DNA from: Phlyctochytrium arcticum
Lineage: Eukaryota > Chytridiomycota > Chytridiomycetes > Chytridiales > Chytridiaceae
Direction of reading: 5' to 3'
NCBI GenBank assembly: GCA_025602905.1
Contig: JAHLKI010000003.1
Location: forward strand, 930,001 to 994,000
Length of the DNA: 64,000 bases
The notes under the pieces: model-generated
The model's input: the letters and a program-made list of their open reading frames with translations, nothing else
The model's database searches: none
What the model was told of the DNA's origin: nothing
Program-made: the position numbers and the translations under genes
Part shown: piece by piece, positions 39,681-50,624 of the stretch
Position numbering within the stretch: the stretch's first letter is position 1
How the letters are laid out: every line of letters starts with the position of its first letter

Positions 39681-42600
39681 AGGGTTGGAGCCATCGGCAC
39701 TACCGGCCCACGACAGAAACGTGTGCGGTGGCTCCTTGGCAGTGGGGCAACAACAACGATAACCAAGGACCGGTCGTTGTTTACTTGCTATGGTCCTACA
39801 CAGCGACGGGTAAAGGTGGCAAACTCGGTGATCATTCCAGCAACTGGGGAGGGAACAATCCAGCTGACCACCCCGACTTCGGCCACTATTGAAGTTCCCG
39901 CTCTTCATGTCCCAGAAATTTCTACCAACTTGATGAGCGTTCGGGGTCTTGCGGATGCAGATATTATCACCACTTTTGCCAAGGACTCGGTCAAACTCCA
40001 GCATGAGCTCACAAAGGAGATTTTGAACGTGTTGCCAACAATATTGATGTTACTCTTGCTCGTCCGGGTCAGTTTCGGGGGGTCGGAACCGCGTATTCGG
40101 CTTCAACTATGGATACAAATAGGAATTTGCTTCCTGCTCTTCCAGGCGAAAACGGAAACATAGGCACCGCTTTTGCAACCGACACCTTGATTCCTGGCGA
40201 TGTTTCCGCTACAGCATCACCTCCATCACCATTCAAGAAAAAGGATGATCGTCGTCTCTGGCACCTTCGCACCGGCCATCCTCGCAATCGCGTCTTGCAA
40301 CTCATGTCCAAGAAGTGCAAGAACTTTCCCACAACGCTTTCCACCGACGACTTCGAACCCTGCCCAGCGTGCTACACTGGCAAGGCACATCGGGCTTCTT
40401 TTCCCCATTCGGAACGTAAAACTAGTCGACCATTTGAAGTCGTAGCTGCTGATCTCGTCGTCTTTCTGGATACACCTACTGAAGAAGGCTATCAATACTT
40501 CGTCCTCTTCACAGATCTCCACACTTCGTATACCTACGTCGCGCTACTCCTGGACAAAAGTGCCGGCTCAATCATCCAAGCTCTTCGGTGTTATCTACGT
40601 GATGTGGTGATGCGCAAAAATCCAACAGGACCACTGGTTGGCACATATTGCACGGACAATGGGAAAGAGTTCTGTAATGCCGAGATGCAACAGTTTCTGT
40701 TCGAGTTGATAAGCCGTCATGAAACGACTCAGTCTTATACGTCACAATCCAATGGGGTTGCGGAACGGATAAATCGCACAATCTGAACCATTCTTCGTTG
40801 CATTCTTCATCACTCTGGTCTTCCTCTCGTCTACTGGGGTGACGCTGCTCTTCATGCTGTGGACCTGTACAACATCCGCCCACGTCTCACTGCCCCTCAG
40901 CAACTCTCGCCGTTCCAATTGCTCTGGGGTCGTCCCCCGGATGTTGGCCATCTTCGTGTCTTTGGTTGCAAAGTTTGGGTTCACACCGCCAAGGAACATC
41001 GCCGCGGAAAAGTCGAACATCGTGCCACAGAATGCCACTATCTCGGACGTTGTCATACCACGAAAGGCGACAAATTTTTGCAAATTTCAACCAACGAACG
41101 CTTCATCAGCCGTGATGCTGTCCGCTTCATCGAGCGTCCCGTTACACTCTCACTTGCGCCCAGCACTCCCAACACCGAGACCACCGTCGACCATGCCAAT
41201 CACGTCGAAATCTTCCCCGGCTTTGCGGTTAGCAACATTCCTATAGACTTTCCCGGTGCTGAGACGGAGCCCAACACTGTTGACGAAGCCCGCCGTCGCC
41301 CAGACTGGCCTCTCTGGGATGCTGCAATCAAGGATGAACTGGCCTCCCTCGACCGTCATGGCACCTGGCGTGTACGTCAACTTCCGATTGACAACAAGAC
41401 TGGTCGCAAACGTGTCGCTATTGGGTGTCGTTGGGTCTTGAAACGCAAACGCAATGCCAAGGGTGTCGTTGTTCGATACAAAGCGCGTCTTGCGGCTCTT
41501 GGATACTCGCAGAAGTTTGGGATCGACTACAACGAAACATTTGCTCCCGTGGTGAAAATTCAAACTATTCGTCTTCTCCTCGCTCTTGCCCTTCACCATC
41601 ATCTTCAACTCTGGCACATGGATGTGAAAACGGCGTTCCTCAATGGTAAACTCAGTGAACGCGTCTGGATGCGGCAACCTCCCGGCTACCCTCTTGGTGA
41701 TCCTGACGACTATTTGGAGCTCATGAAGACTCTCTATGGCCTCAAACAGTCCCCCCGCGAATGGTACTCTGTTCTCAAAACCTTCATGCTTTCTCTCGGT
41801 TTTACGGCTTGCTCGGGCGATCCGTCTTTGTTCTTCCGTCGTGCTCCTGATCTGGTTGTTGTCGCTGTTTATGTCGATGACATCATCATAGCCACCAGCA
41901 ACGACGATGCCCTCGAGGGGGTGAAACGTGAACTTAGCGCCAATTTCGAGATGACAGACTTGGGAACACTCGACTGGATACTCGGAATCAAGCTTGAGCG
42001 ATACAACGACGGATGGCACTTGCACCAAGGACAGTATATCAAGGAGATGCTTGCAAAGTACGAGTCGGTTGATCCAACACCTTTGAAGAAGCGACGCACT
42101 CCGGCAAGTTCAACAAAGGCTACCATCACGGATACTGACAACGATCTATCTCTTGAACCGACATTCCCGTATCGACAGATTGTTGGCAGTCTTATGTATG
42201 CAATGGTCGCAACTCGGCCCGACATTGCATTTGCCGTGTCAATGGTCGCCTCCAAGATGTCTACTCCCAAGCAGTCCGACAAGAAGAAAGTACTTCGCAT
42301 CCTACACTACTTGCGAGGTCAGCCTGATGTTGGTCTCTGGTTTCCGAAGAAAGCGACTGTTCCAACTCACCCTGCTATTCTTCCACATGATGGTCTTATT
42401 GGGTTTTCTGATGCCGATTGGGGTGGTGATCAAACAAGTCGACGTTCTCGAACAGCCTACGTTTTCTTGCTCCACGGATCTCTTGTCAGTTGGGTCTCGA
42501 AACTTCAAGTAACCATCGCGCTTTCCACTACCGAGGCAGAATATATGGCAGCAACGCAATCAACGAAGGAAGCGATGTGGTTGAAGAATCTGCTCAAGGA

Positions 42601-42949
42601 GTTAACCATTACCCAGTACTCTTCTGAACCTATACTTATCTTCGAAGACAACCAGTCGACTATCAAGACTATCAACAACCCAGTTGGCCACGCACGGATG
42701 AAGCACATCGACATCCAGCACCACTACGTCCGCGAACGTGTAGCTGCCGGCGACGGTCGTTTCGAGTACATGCCCACCGCTGATATGCTTGCCGATGCTC
42801 TTACGAAAGCTCTACCATTTGATCAGTTCTCATCAATATTTCGACGCTTGAACGTCATACCTCCTGTCCCAACTCAGAAGCCTACGAACGCCAGAAAGCC
42901 GAAGGACCTTGTCGTCCCAGTCTCCGATGCGCAAAGGCGAGAAAGTTGA
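39681..42949 (+). pseudogene. pol: Copia Pol: protease, integrase, reverse transcriptase, RNase H
   Basis: Protease site reads WLLGSGATTTIT, with Gly where copia proteases have the catalytic Asp (DSGA). A frameshift lies near 40,015. Then come the gag-pre-integrase motif LWHLRTGHPRNRVLQLM with CPACYTGK (HHCC finger), and integrase Asp in VAADLVVF, Asp in TYCTDNGKEF, Glu in SNGVAERINRT. A TGA (40,784-40,786) follows. RT begins about 41,270: GCRWVLKRKRNAKG, WHMDVKTAFLNG, catalytic YVDDIIIA. RNase H: GFSDADWGGD, TTEAEYMAA, EDNQSTIKTINNP. The 696-aa frame 40,859-42,949 is intact. Mobilisation in trans would be needed. Confidence 0.94.
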
Positions 42950-43082
42950 AGGACCTCATCATCTGCTCTGAAGCGACTTTATGCCCAAAAGCAACATACG
43001 TCAGCATCATCCTCATCTGATCGGATTCCATAACAACCAGATCTTCGGTCATCTATCCAAATGAGTTCAGATGAAGGGGTGG

Positions 43083-43246
43083 TGTTGAGACGTCATGACT
43101 CATCCTTCCCATTTAGTGGATAGCGGTCATATTGCAGCATAGTTTAGCGGTAGAATCCTATTTATAGTTGGACGACATATGACCTACGTACTGCTGTATC
43201 TAATTCAATAAGCTACTAGTCCCGATATAGGATACCAGCTTTAACA
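43083..43246 (+). repeat. Copia 3' LTR (164 bp)
   Basis: Identical to the 5' LTR; preceded by polypurine tract GAAGGGGTGG (43,073-43,082). Confidence 0.98.
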
Positions 43247-45203
43247 GATTGTCTGGGCTGGGCCACACCGTAGAGGAAGTTCTAGTCCGACACCAAGATA
43301 GTTGCTGGATCCTTGGATCTGGCGGCCTCGCCGGTCTCCTTGAGCTTGTTCAAGATGGTCAAGGCAAAGTCGAGTTGGGGCGTTGGCGCCAGGAGGTTGT
43401 TGGTCAGGAGGGGGAGCTTGAGCAGTGTCAGAATATCCATTTGGTAGAGGTTCGGAATCCGGCCAACCAACTGGCCAACTTCGATGTTTCTCTGAAGAAG
43501 AGGTGATTAAGTTAGCTACGTGATCTTGGAAGTGCGCAATAACATTTCTGGTAGATACTCACTTCCACAACAAAACAGTACAGAATCCGATCTGCCAACT
43601 TTGGTCCCATTTTGCGCTTCGATAATTGAGAGAGGAGGTTGTTGGTGCTTGGCCACCCCGCTGGAGTGCAAGAGTTTCCATTGGGTGTCTTGTTCGTAAT
43701 GGAAATTGCTCCGGCCGTCCATACTCACGAAGCCGTTGGCAATGAGGAATGTGTTGTTCTTGACTGATCCTTGCCACTCCTTCCAGGCATCAGATCCTTG
43801 GTTCAGGTCGGCCCGGACCACCGTGTCGCAGGCGGCTTTGAAGTCTTTCGCCGCTTGGGTGTGTTCCTTTAGCTCGCCTTCGGTGTAGTAGAGTGGCTCC
43901 CTGATCTTGTTTTATATGGAACTGGTGACACCTTTGCCACTGATTTTCTCGTTGATTCTATACAGGGATTCGTTAGTACCGCCTCAACAAGAGCTTGAAA
44001 ACAAGGCAAAGTGATAGCATACCTTTGGAAGAGGTGGAAGGGATCCTGCTTGGGCTTGTAGTGCGGTCCCATGGCCTCGATGATTTTTTTCTCCCGGGTA
44101 ACTTGGTCACATACCACAATGATTGGCTCAGCTTCTGCTCATCAAAATGCCTTAGGAGATTTGGACTTGCAACAACAGTACATACAAGCAACACACACCT
44201 GTTGGTATGATCCCATGCGCTTCGTTGACGGCTTTGACTCTCTTCCCTATGGGACCTAGGCACGCATGGCTCTCCTTTTCGAGAAGGTCACATGCCATGA
44301 TCTGTCCAACTTCGTTCTGCACAATGTTCACCAGCTTCAGTTCTTGGGGGGTGACAAGGGAGTGAGTTTCGGGATCTTCGGCGCGCATCTTGCCGGATAC
44401 TTTTGGCTGGCGTCATACATGATGGCTTTGTTGGCTACCACCATTTCCATCATGACCTTGGCAATGGCAGGCATAGGGGATGTGAAGAAGAGCCAAGCAT
44501 CTTGCATGGCGCGGGGATCAATCGACTCATGTTCCGTTAAATATTGTTCGAAGGACCACGGTTGAGGCTTCTGTTCCGTATCGGCTAGCGCAAACTCTTT
44601 GTTGACGCGGGCGGTGTGTTCGACCAAGAGATCACCGTAGCGAGCCATGCGCTGGGTGTTGACGGTTTTCGCGAGTCCGGCAATTCCTTTGGGCGACATG
44701 ATGGCCTTGTGGATGCCGCGGAACAATTGACGGGTGATGGCGGTCTTGTGGGAGAAGTAGAACGGGCAGCGGTTCGCAATGGCAGGACCAACTTTCTGGA
44801 GGAAAGAGTTGGTGACGGTGGTAAACTGAGTTCCTTTCAGCGGGCAAGTGTAGGCGATGTACAGGATGTCAATGCAGTAACTAATGTCTTGTCCAATACG
44901 GGACAAGTATTCCTTGATTGAAGAAACAAGAGACAACTTCAAGTTAGTTTTGGGACTGTTGGGGGCCTCAATGATAGTACTTACAGTACTCTTTGGAACA
45001 CAGTGGTCAAGGTTGCATTGAGGGCAGGGAGGGATCTTGTTTTTGAAGAAGAGCTCAGGGGTCCAAGGAAAGACAGGCCAGGTGAACAGTGAGTGGTTGG
45101 TGGTGAGGAATTTATTGTCTTCAGGGAAGATGATGGCGGCCTGAAAGGTCTTCTTTGTGAGGGCCTGTTTGAGAGTCCTGGTGATGAGCTGTTGTTTGGA
45201 CAT
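43247..45203 (-). pseudogene. Transposase-like gene of the TIR element, 5' segment
   Basis: ATG at 45,203 opens a 288-aa frame with FPWTPELFFKNKIPPCPQC, a Trp/Pro-rich block plus CPxC that resembles the DUF6729 type, then long helical sequence. A frame change near 44,390 continues in PETHSLVTPQELKLVNIVQN. After a probable intron comes PIIVVCDQVTREKKIIEAMG with DPFHLFQR; the Asp residues here could be catalytic. Clear introns: 43,958-44,022 (GTATGC..TATAG) and 43,492-43,562 (GTGAGT..TTCAG). In-frame stops sit near 43,915 and 43,279. The last residues join those at 38,303 in phase across the copia. The layout recalls an RNase H-fold transposase with an N-terminal zinc-binding region, but that is inference. 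Confidence 0.55.
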
Positions 45204-46333
45204 GGCGCGCAGAAATGAAGGTTTGGAAGCAGGGGAAGGGAGAAGACTGGACGCAAGGGATTGTTGATGGTGAAGAGTGGTGGGTGCCGGGGGCCAATGG
45301 CTCCCTTTTTATAGGGAGTGCGCTGAGCTCAGGCCAGCGTTGGAATTTGGATCTGGACTTTGCAGATATCTCTGACGTTTCGTTTCGTTTCATTGGGATC
45401 ATATTTCTTTTTCCTTTCCATCTTGGCAAACAAACTCCACCATGTTATACCAATAATAACAATCATATTTACTTTACCGTGCCATTCCATCTTTTACATA
45501 ACAGTCAAACGGCGGCGTTGTCTTTGCAATACCTTTCACCCATACGGTCTATCATTGGCAGTAAAGATGAAAGTTTGACGACCATCGCGTCCATCTCTGA
45601 TTTACATGGGAGAATGAAGACAAAGACAATGCACCACACACGGTCAAGTCTTGAGGCACTTATTGTTATCTACCTGCAGCGTTTTGGAAGTTTATTGCGA
45701 ACATCTGTGATGTTCCGAGATCATATTCCGCCTTCCTCTTCATCTCAACACACTTGAAATTTTCTTCACCCATATGGCACAAATCGAGACAATCTTATTA
45801 CTTCATCATACCATTCACCATTACATATCGTGCATAACGGCAGAACTGCCGCTGTGTCTTTGCAATTCACTATTCCAATATGGACATCATTGACAGGAAA
45901 GTTTGATGACCATTGCGTCCATCTTCAAAACTATGAACCGCAGATGTCCAAGTATGGAGGCTCATTTGCTACCTACCTACAAAAGCTTAAAAGTTTATTG
46001 CGTATTGGCTGGTGGGAGAGGGCCGCTTTCCTCTATGCAACGATGATACCAACACCACCGCGGCCGAGGAGCATTTCCAAAACTCGCAAAGTTATGTGCA
46101 ATGATTTTTGGAAGAGGGACCCGATCCACATGCATTTTGATCTATTTGCAATCCTTTTTATTGGACAAAAGGGAGTCTCAGAGACATGCAAACTCCGGCA
46201 ACGGGTATCTAATTGAGCGCTGTTTCAAGTCTGCCGCACGCTCAAGAGTCCACCGCTGCAAGTATAAACAAAGCGCGAGTATAAACAAAAACGCGACATG
46301 TCGCACTCCAGACACCCTGTGCTATTTGCGTTG
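45204..46333. other. Upstream region of the transposase-like gene with a diverged duplication
   Basis: Two diverged copies, about 45,465-45,712 and 45,797-46,010, share stretches such as CTTTGCAAT(A/T)C, GACCAT(C/T)GCGTCCATCT and AAAAGTTTATTGCG. No coding frame is convincing. It presumably holds the promoter, but no clear TATA box stands out next to the ATG. Confidence 0.5.
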
Positions 46334-46423
46334 CCCCCCCCCCTCCCGGTTCAATGCCCGGTCCGAAAACTGTGCCTGAGCCTTAGACAACTGTGCCTCA
46401 CCATTGAACCGGGAGGGGGGGGG
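46334..46423. repeat. Long terminal hairpin with 22-bp arms
   Basis: Poly-C then CTCCCGGTTCAATG (46,334-46,356) pairs with CATTGAACCGGGAG and poly-G (46,402-46,423). The 45-base loop holds ACTGTGCCT twice. It overlaps the C-run of the right TIR, so it may be a subterminal structure used for transposase recognition. Confidence 0.8.
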
Positions 46424-46444
46424 TACAGAGCCAGGTATTTATGG
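46414..46444 (-). repeat. Right TIR of the TA-targeting transposon
   Basis: Reverse complement reads CCATAAATACCTGGCTC, TGTAC and nine C, identical to the left end except for one missing C. Confidence 0.85.
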
Positions 46445-48091
46445 TAAGAAAAATAAATATATAAGAGTAGACAAAGCTTGTTTCCGAGCATACCAAACTG
46501 CCAATGTCAAACGAGAAAGGGCATCAAGTCTAGACACAGTCGCAATCATTTCAGGGGGCGGCTTTGCCTGAACAAAGTCCCTTACATTAACCAGCCTCAG
46601 CAGACAGAGATTTGTGAATGATGTAGCCCTTGACAACTGCACGTACATAGAGACGAATGGACATGCGGATGCAGTGCCTGATGACTCCTGTTTCCCGTAC
46701 AAGCCGACCATTACGTTAGACAGTGTTTTCCCTTGAGATTTGTAATCGGGAACTGCAAACCCCGGGGTACATGCCAATCCTTTTCGCGAGCATTTGCCTG
46801 GACTCCGTGTAGATGTGAAATAGGACACTGGAGTAGTATTAGGCGGGATGAGGATTGTCCCAGACGGAAGATTCGGAATATTCAGACGTTGAGTCGATTC
46901 TGACCATAGGATAATGCCAAGTGGAGGACCAATATGAACTCGTAAACCGTGGCCGTAGTTATGCAGCGCTGCATGCGGGTCCAAGATGTTGTCTACGGCT
47001 TCGAACAGGGCGCCATTTGTAGCTTTGAGTCCGACATATGTATTCTTGATCAGACAGACTGGCATCCCTTTGGAGTATGGGAAAATAGCAGGCACTGGCG
47101 AGTTAGAGTCATCGCCGACCAGCATCGCAGAAAGGGCATCCATTGAGGAAGGCAAATAGTCGTTCCAAGAATTTCTCAACACGAAGATGGTGAGCAGTTT
47201 ATTGCCATCGGCAGCCCATTGAGAAACCATTGCCAACGACAACTGCCATCGGTGCCAATTGAGCGGGGTAAGGATCCTTAGGTTATCAGTAACACGCAAA
47301 GTTGAAGGATCTATGGAAAGTATATTCAGGCACTCGGCATTGTCCTTGGTTTGTTCACCGCATCTCAACCGTGTCAGAAAGTCAAGATATAGGGGATCGT
47401 TTTTGGCGCGTACTTGCTTGTCAAGCATCACGACTTTAATATATTGATGGAAAAGTAGCCTGCCTCGCACGGTAAATGAACCCGCGGCTCTTGGGTTTGT
47501 TGCCGGTGAGACTCCGATGCTGACTTCTTTAACCGGTGAGAACTGCATAAAATCTCCGGCCAAAAAGAGCACCTGCATTCCACCAAAGACCTTGTTTTGA
47601 CAGCCAACAACATTCCTCCGTGAGTCGCGCAACTTGGATTCGATCTGTACCAGGTGCTTGCATCCCATCATACTAACCTCGTCAATTACAACCATCTACC
47701 TTCTTGACCACTGATAGCATGCGGGATCCTCTTGAGATGTTTGTTGCTTGTTCTTGGTATAGTCGCTCACACAAAAGGTGCTGTGATAGGTATTCCCATC
47801 TATTTCAGCCGCCACTGAGCCCGAAGACGCCGTGAAAATCATTGACAAATCCTGCCCAAGCCTACTAAATTGCAGAGGAAATGCCTTAATAACTCTGGAC
47901 TTTCCGGTCCCCCCTTCTCCCCCTAAATAGCCAAGGAATTGTGGGAAATTCCAGGGGTCCCGCGCGTGATGGTCAAGAGCGTCAGCAACCATCAGAAAGA
48001 GAGCGCATTGTTTCACGTTCAGACTTTCCTCAACTGAAATTGCCGCGGCTACAGACAAAAAGTTGTTGGCGATGTTCATTTGCAATTCCAT
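46439..48091 (-). pseudogene. Helitron-2 Pif1-type helicase, 5' truncated, one in-frame stop
   Basis: Minus-strand frame with Walker A GGEGGTGKSRVI, motif Ia TASSGSVAAEIDG, then TAG (about 47,696-47,698), directly followed in the same frame by Walker B MVVIDEVSMMG, LFLAGDFMQF, LDKQVRAKNDP, VPDYKSQGKTL and FVSMYVQLSRA. About 550 residues. Closely related to the Helitron-1 helicase at 15.5-17.7 kb and complete where that one is deleted. The Rep nuclease part is absent upstream, so only the helicase half remains. The last codons and stop run into the TIR of the nested transposon, whose other flank is at 29,060. Confidence 0.85.
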
Positions 48092-48730
48092 CGACGGTTC
48101 ACTCGAGAGTCAGTGAGATTTTCCAAGTCAAAAGTCTAAAATTAAAAGTTGAGGTTAGCATAAAATGAAAATTCGTACGTAGTTATTTGATCTTACAGAG
48201 GTAGTGCACGGTCTGGCTCCCATTGCAATTGAAGTCATCGATGTAGTCAATGTTTCCACATCAAAAGCCAATAAAAATTTAGAGTTGAGGTTAACACAGA
48301 TACAAAATTAGTATGTAGGTATCAGTTCTTACCGAGGTAGTGCACGGTCCGGCTTCCATGTCATCAATAGCAACCATGCGGTTATCTTTCTTAGCATACA
48401 AGATTATAAGATAAGTTTCGAAAAGATAGCAAATTTAATCGAAGTTATCAGATCTTCCCATGTTGCGAGCTTGCTTTTCTGTTTTGAATGTTACAAAATA
48501 ATTTACATTAAAAATCTGTAAGAAGAAATAGCACAAATAGCAAGTTTGTTTGAAGTTCTCAGATCTTACCTGGTTGCTGGTTGAACTTGACCTCTCTTGT
48601 CTGTCAATGACCATCATATTCTCATCAACATCATATGTCTATAGATTCCGTCAAGAATATAATTAGCATCATAGACCAAAGAGTAAAGTTATCAGATCCT
48701 ACTGTTGCGCCGGTCGTAAGTACAGCTGCA
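48092..48730 (-). repeat. Short diverged repeats with exon-like units upstream of Helitron-2 helicase
   Basis: The motif GGTAGTGCACGGTC(T/C)GGCT, preceded by CTTAC(A/C)GA, occurs at about 48,197 and 48,333. On minus each looks like an exon end followed by GTAAG. TTATCAGATC(T/C)T recurs at about 48,446 and 48,690, with TTCTCAGATCTT at about 48,556. These could be duplicated small exons of a decayed gene or a simple repeat family of about 115-140 bp spacing. Confidence 0.4.
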
Positions 48731-49004
48731 CTCGCAAGTTCATGCAACACTGCCAGATCCGCCAAATCAATAATCTAAAAATTAAGAAATATTGTTCACA
48801 CTTTTCCAGCAAGACCAAAGCAATGCGGATTTATTCAGATCATACCTTTGTTCCTCCTCGGTCGATAAAAGTTTCAGGGGGCACGAGCAACTTTAGCGGG
48901 AGAAACCCTGAATGCCAGCGGCCACCCCTGAATTTTCTTCTGGACAAGCCACAGTGGCCCAGTTATGCCCAGTGCCCCATTAGGCGGAGCTACTCACAAG
49001 TACA
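48731..49004. other. No gene seen
   Basis: Nothing recognisable apart from short open stretches. Confidence 0.4.
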
Positions 49005-49125
49005 GGTGGTACAAAGTACAGTACAGTACAGCTGTTTTCAGGGACTTGTACTGTACCAAATAACAAAAAAAACACCTGTACTTGTACCAACCATAACCTG
49101 TACTGTACTCGTTACCTATATATTT
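49005..49125. repeat. GTAC-rich inverted and direct repeat cluster
   Basis: GTACAG/CTGTAC units in both orientations (for example AAGTACAGTACAGTACAGCTG facing CTGTACTGTAC) produce several possible hairpins over 120 bp. Resembles the ends of small non-autonomous elements; no TSD determined. Confidence 0.6.
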
Positions 49126-49299
49126 GAAACGGGATGCTTGGGTCTGTGGGCGTGACTTTGATAAACCGCCCTGAACATTGCTTCCGGACCATTTTCCCCT
49201 CTACAATTTCACCATCCTCTAACATGTGCATATCCACTGTGGGAGACAGTTAGTGAACAAAAAGCAGGGGGTAGCAAACATGGTATCTGGTTCTTACAA

Positions 49300-50220
49300 C
49301 AATGAGAAGGAACATGACTTGATGCGTTTGCAGCGCGAAGATGCGGCGGCAACTTGCGGGCCCTGTAGCGTGGCCCCCTGAGCCTCAATCAAGCGTGGCA
49401 ATGTCTTCTTGAACAAAAAGAAAGTAATGGTCCTTGTCGGGGTAAACCCATCAGCTGCAGCCTAGGAAGTAGCGGTTGGGTATATGTGCGGCAATATCCT
49501 CTGGCGCAGTCTAGCGCAGTAAAATGTAGCAATCATAAATGGCTCATGGAGAATATTTAGTATTTTCTCAGGACTAATTTTCCGAGACAAGAAGGACCAT
49601 TAGCTTTGACATGCAGGCAACCTTTGCTTCCAGAAGCCACAAAAAATCTAATCAAATGCAAGTCAGTGTCCAGACATTGGGTGTTATATTTTGCTGTGTC
49701 CGCTGAGTGAGGCTGCAAGTCCTCAATAGCTAGAATTTCGGCCTTAACGTGGGTATTGGGATCAACCAAACTGTGTTCCATGGCCTGGATTTCATCTTTG
49801 ACAAATTCGCAAAGCTTGATTCCTTGACATGTTTTGTTGTCTCTCTTCGCCTATCCGCAAGGAATCATTAGCACATGGATTCATCTCTTTGCGTAGACCT
49901 TCAGCAGCGATTGTACCTCAGAACCCAGATAAAGACAATTAGAGTGATTGACCCCGCCAGGAAAATACAGCAATTCCGAGGGGAGATGTGGGGGGATACT
50001 CAATCAGCTCTGCCCCAAAGATGACTTGCTCAACGCATGTCTTCTGGAAGATAAAATGGCGAATTTCCTCCTTTGGCATGTTTTGAGTCTGTCTTTACGG
50101 TCTTCCAGTTCCCCCATGTCATCAGTGTCAACGTACTTTGTGACCACGGGGTCTCGTTCCTGACCATAATTGGATTAGATTCTCATCATGCTTTGCTCGA
50201 CTTTTTTCACTCACCTCAGC
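49300..50220 (-). pseudogene. Exon-like fragments of an unknown gene
   Basis: Minus-strand blocks with coding character: about 50,160-49,955 (TKYVDTDDMGELEDRKDRL, then in another frame FGAELIEYPPTSP), 49,853-49,557 (95 aa including EFVKDEIQAMEHSLVDPN and ANGPSCLGKLVLRKY, ending at a stop) and about 49,440-49,315. Intervening segments have splice-like ends but frames do not join cleanly. Not recognised. Confidence 0.35.
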
Positions 50221-50479
50221 AATGTCGTCGGCCATTTCTGAATTCCCACTGGGCCACTCTTTTTTCCACCCTCTTGTGTTCAATGTTGGAGTTTGGTGAT
50301 TCAGGGTTCAGGGTCCACTGTACTCAGAGTATCTACCACTGTGTGCAACTGGGGGTGCAACCAAGGGGTAAAACGCAAGGTCGATCGATTCAGTGCAACA
50401 TGGCCCCTGGGCCCTGGGGTGAAATGCAGGGGAAGAAAACCACGCCACAAGTGGCACGTTTTCTGCCTGGACAGATTGC

Positions 50480-50575
50480 CTAGGTATGGTTGCCACCATA
50501 CTTGTAAGTATGACTGGTATGGTGGCACCAAACGCGTACCATACCAACCATACCATATACAGTACTAACTAAATG
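50480..50575. repeat. GGTATGG/CCATACC palindromic cluster
   Basis: GGTATGGTTGCCACCATAC, ACTGGTATGGTGGCACC and GTACCATACCAACCATACC can fold on one another. Similar in style to the GTAC cluster at 49.0 kb; both are followed by a TATATATTTG stretch. Possibly two ends of one small element. Confidence 0.55.
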
Positions 50576-50624
50576 ACATAATATACTCACATATTATATA
50601 TTTGGCCTAGCATGGATTAGCGGG

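Larger units (their letters stand above)
38304..43246 (+). mobile_element. Complete Ty1/copia retrotransposon
   Basis: LTRs of 164 bp at 38,304-38,467 and 43,083-43,246 that I read as identical, target duplication GATTG (38,299-38,303 and 43,247-43,251), primer site and polypurine tract in place. Order is gag, protease, integrase, reverse transcriptase, RNase H, the copia order. It is inserted against the orientation of the host TIR-element gene. Identical LTRs mean a recent insertion, yet the frame carries two stops, a frameshift and a protease active-site change. Confidence 0.98.
29061..46444 (-). mobile_element. TIR DNA transposon with TA target duplication, carrying nested gypsy and copia elements
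   Basis: Ends are inverted repeats of about 31 bp starting CCATAAATACCTGGCTC and continuing (C)TGTAC plus nine C, with a single indel between left (29,061-29,092) and right (46,414-46,444). TA lies directly outside each end (29,059-60 and 46,445-46). Removing the gypsy (30,001-37,097), the copia (38,304-43,246) and one copy of each target duplication leaves about 5.3 kb with one large minus-strand gene and untranslated flanks. Size, TIRs and gene content fit a cut-and-paste transposon. I cannot assign it to a named superfamily; TA duplication is shared with Tc1/mariner and others. Confidence 0.75.
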
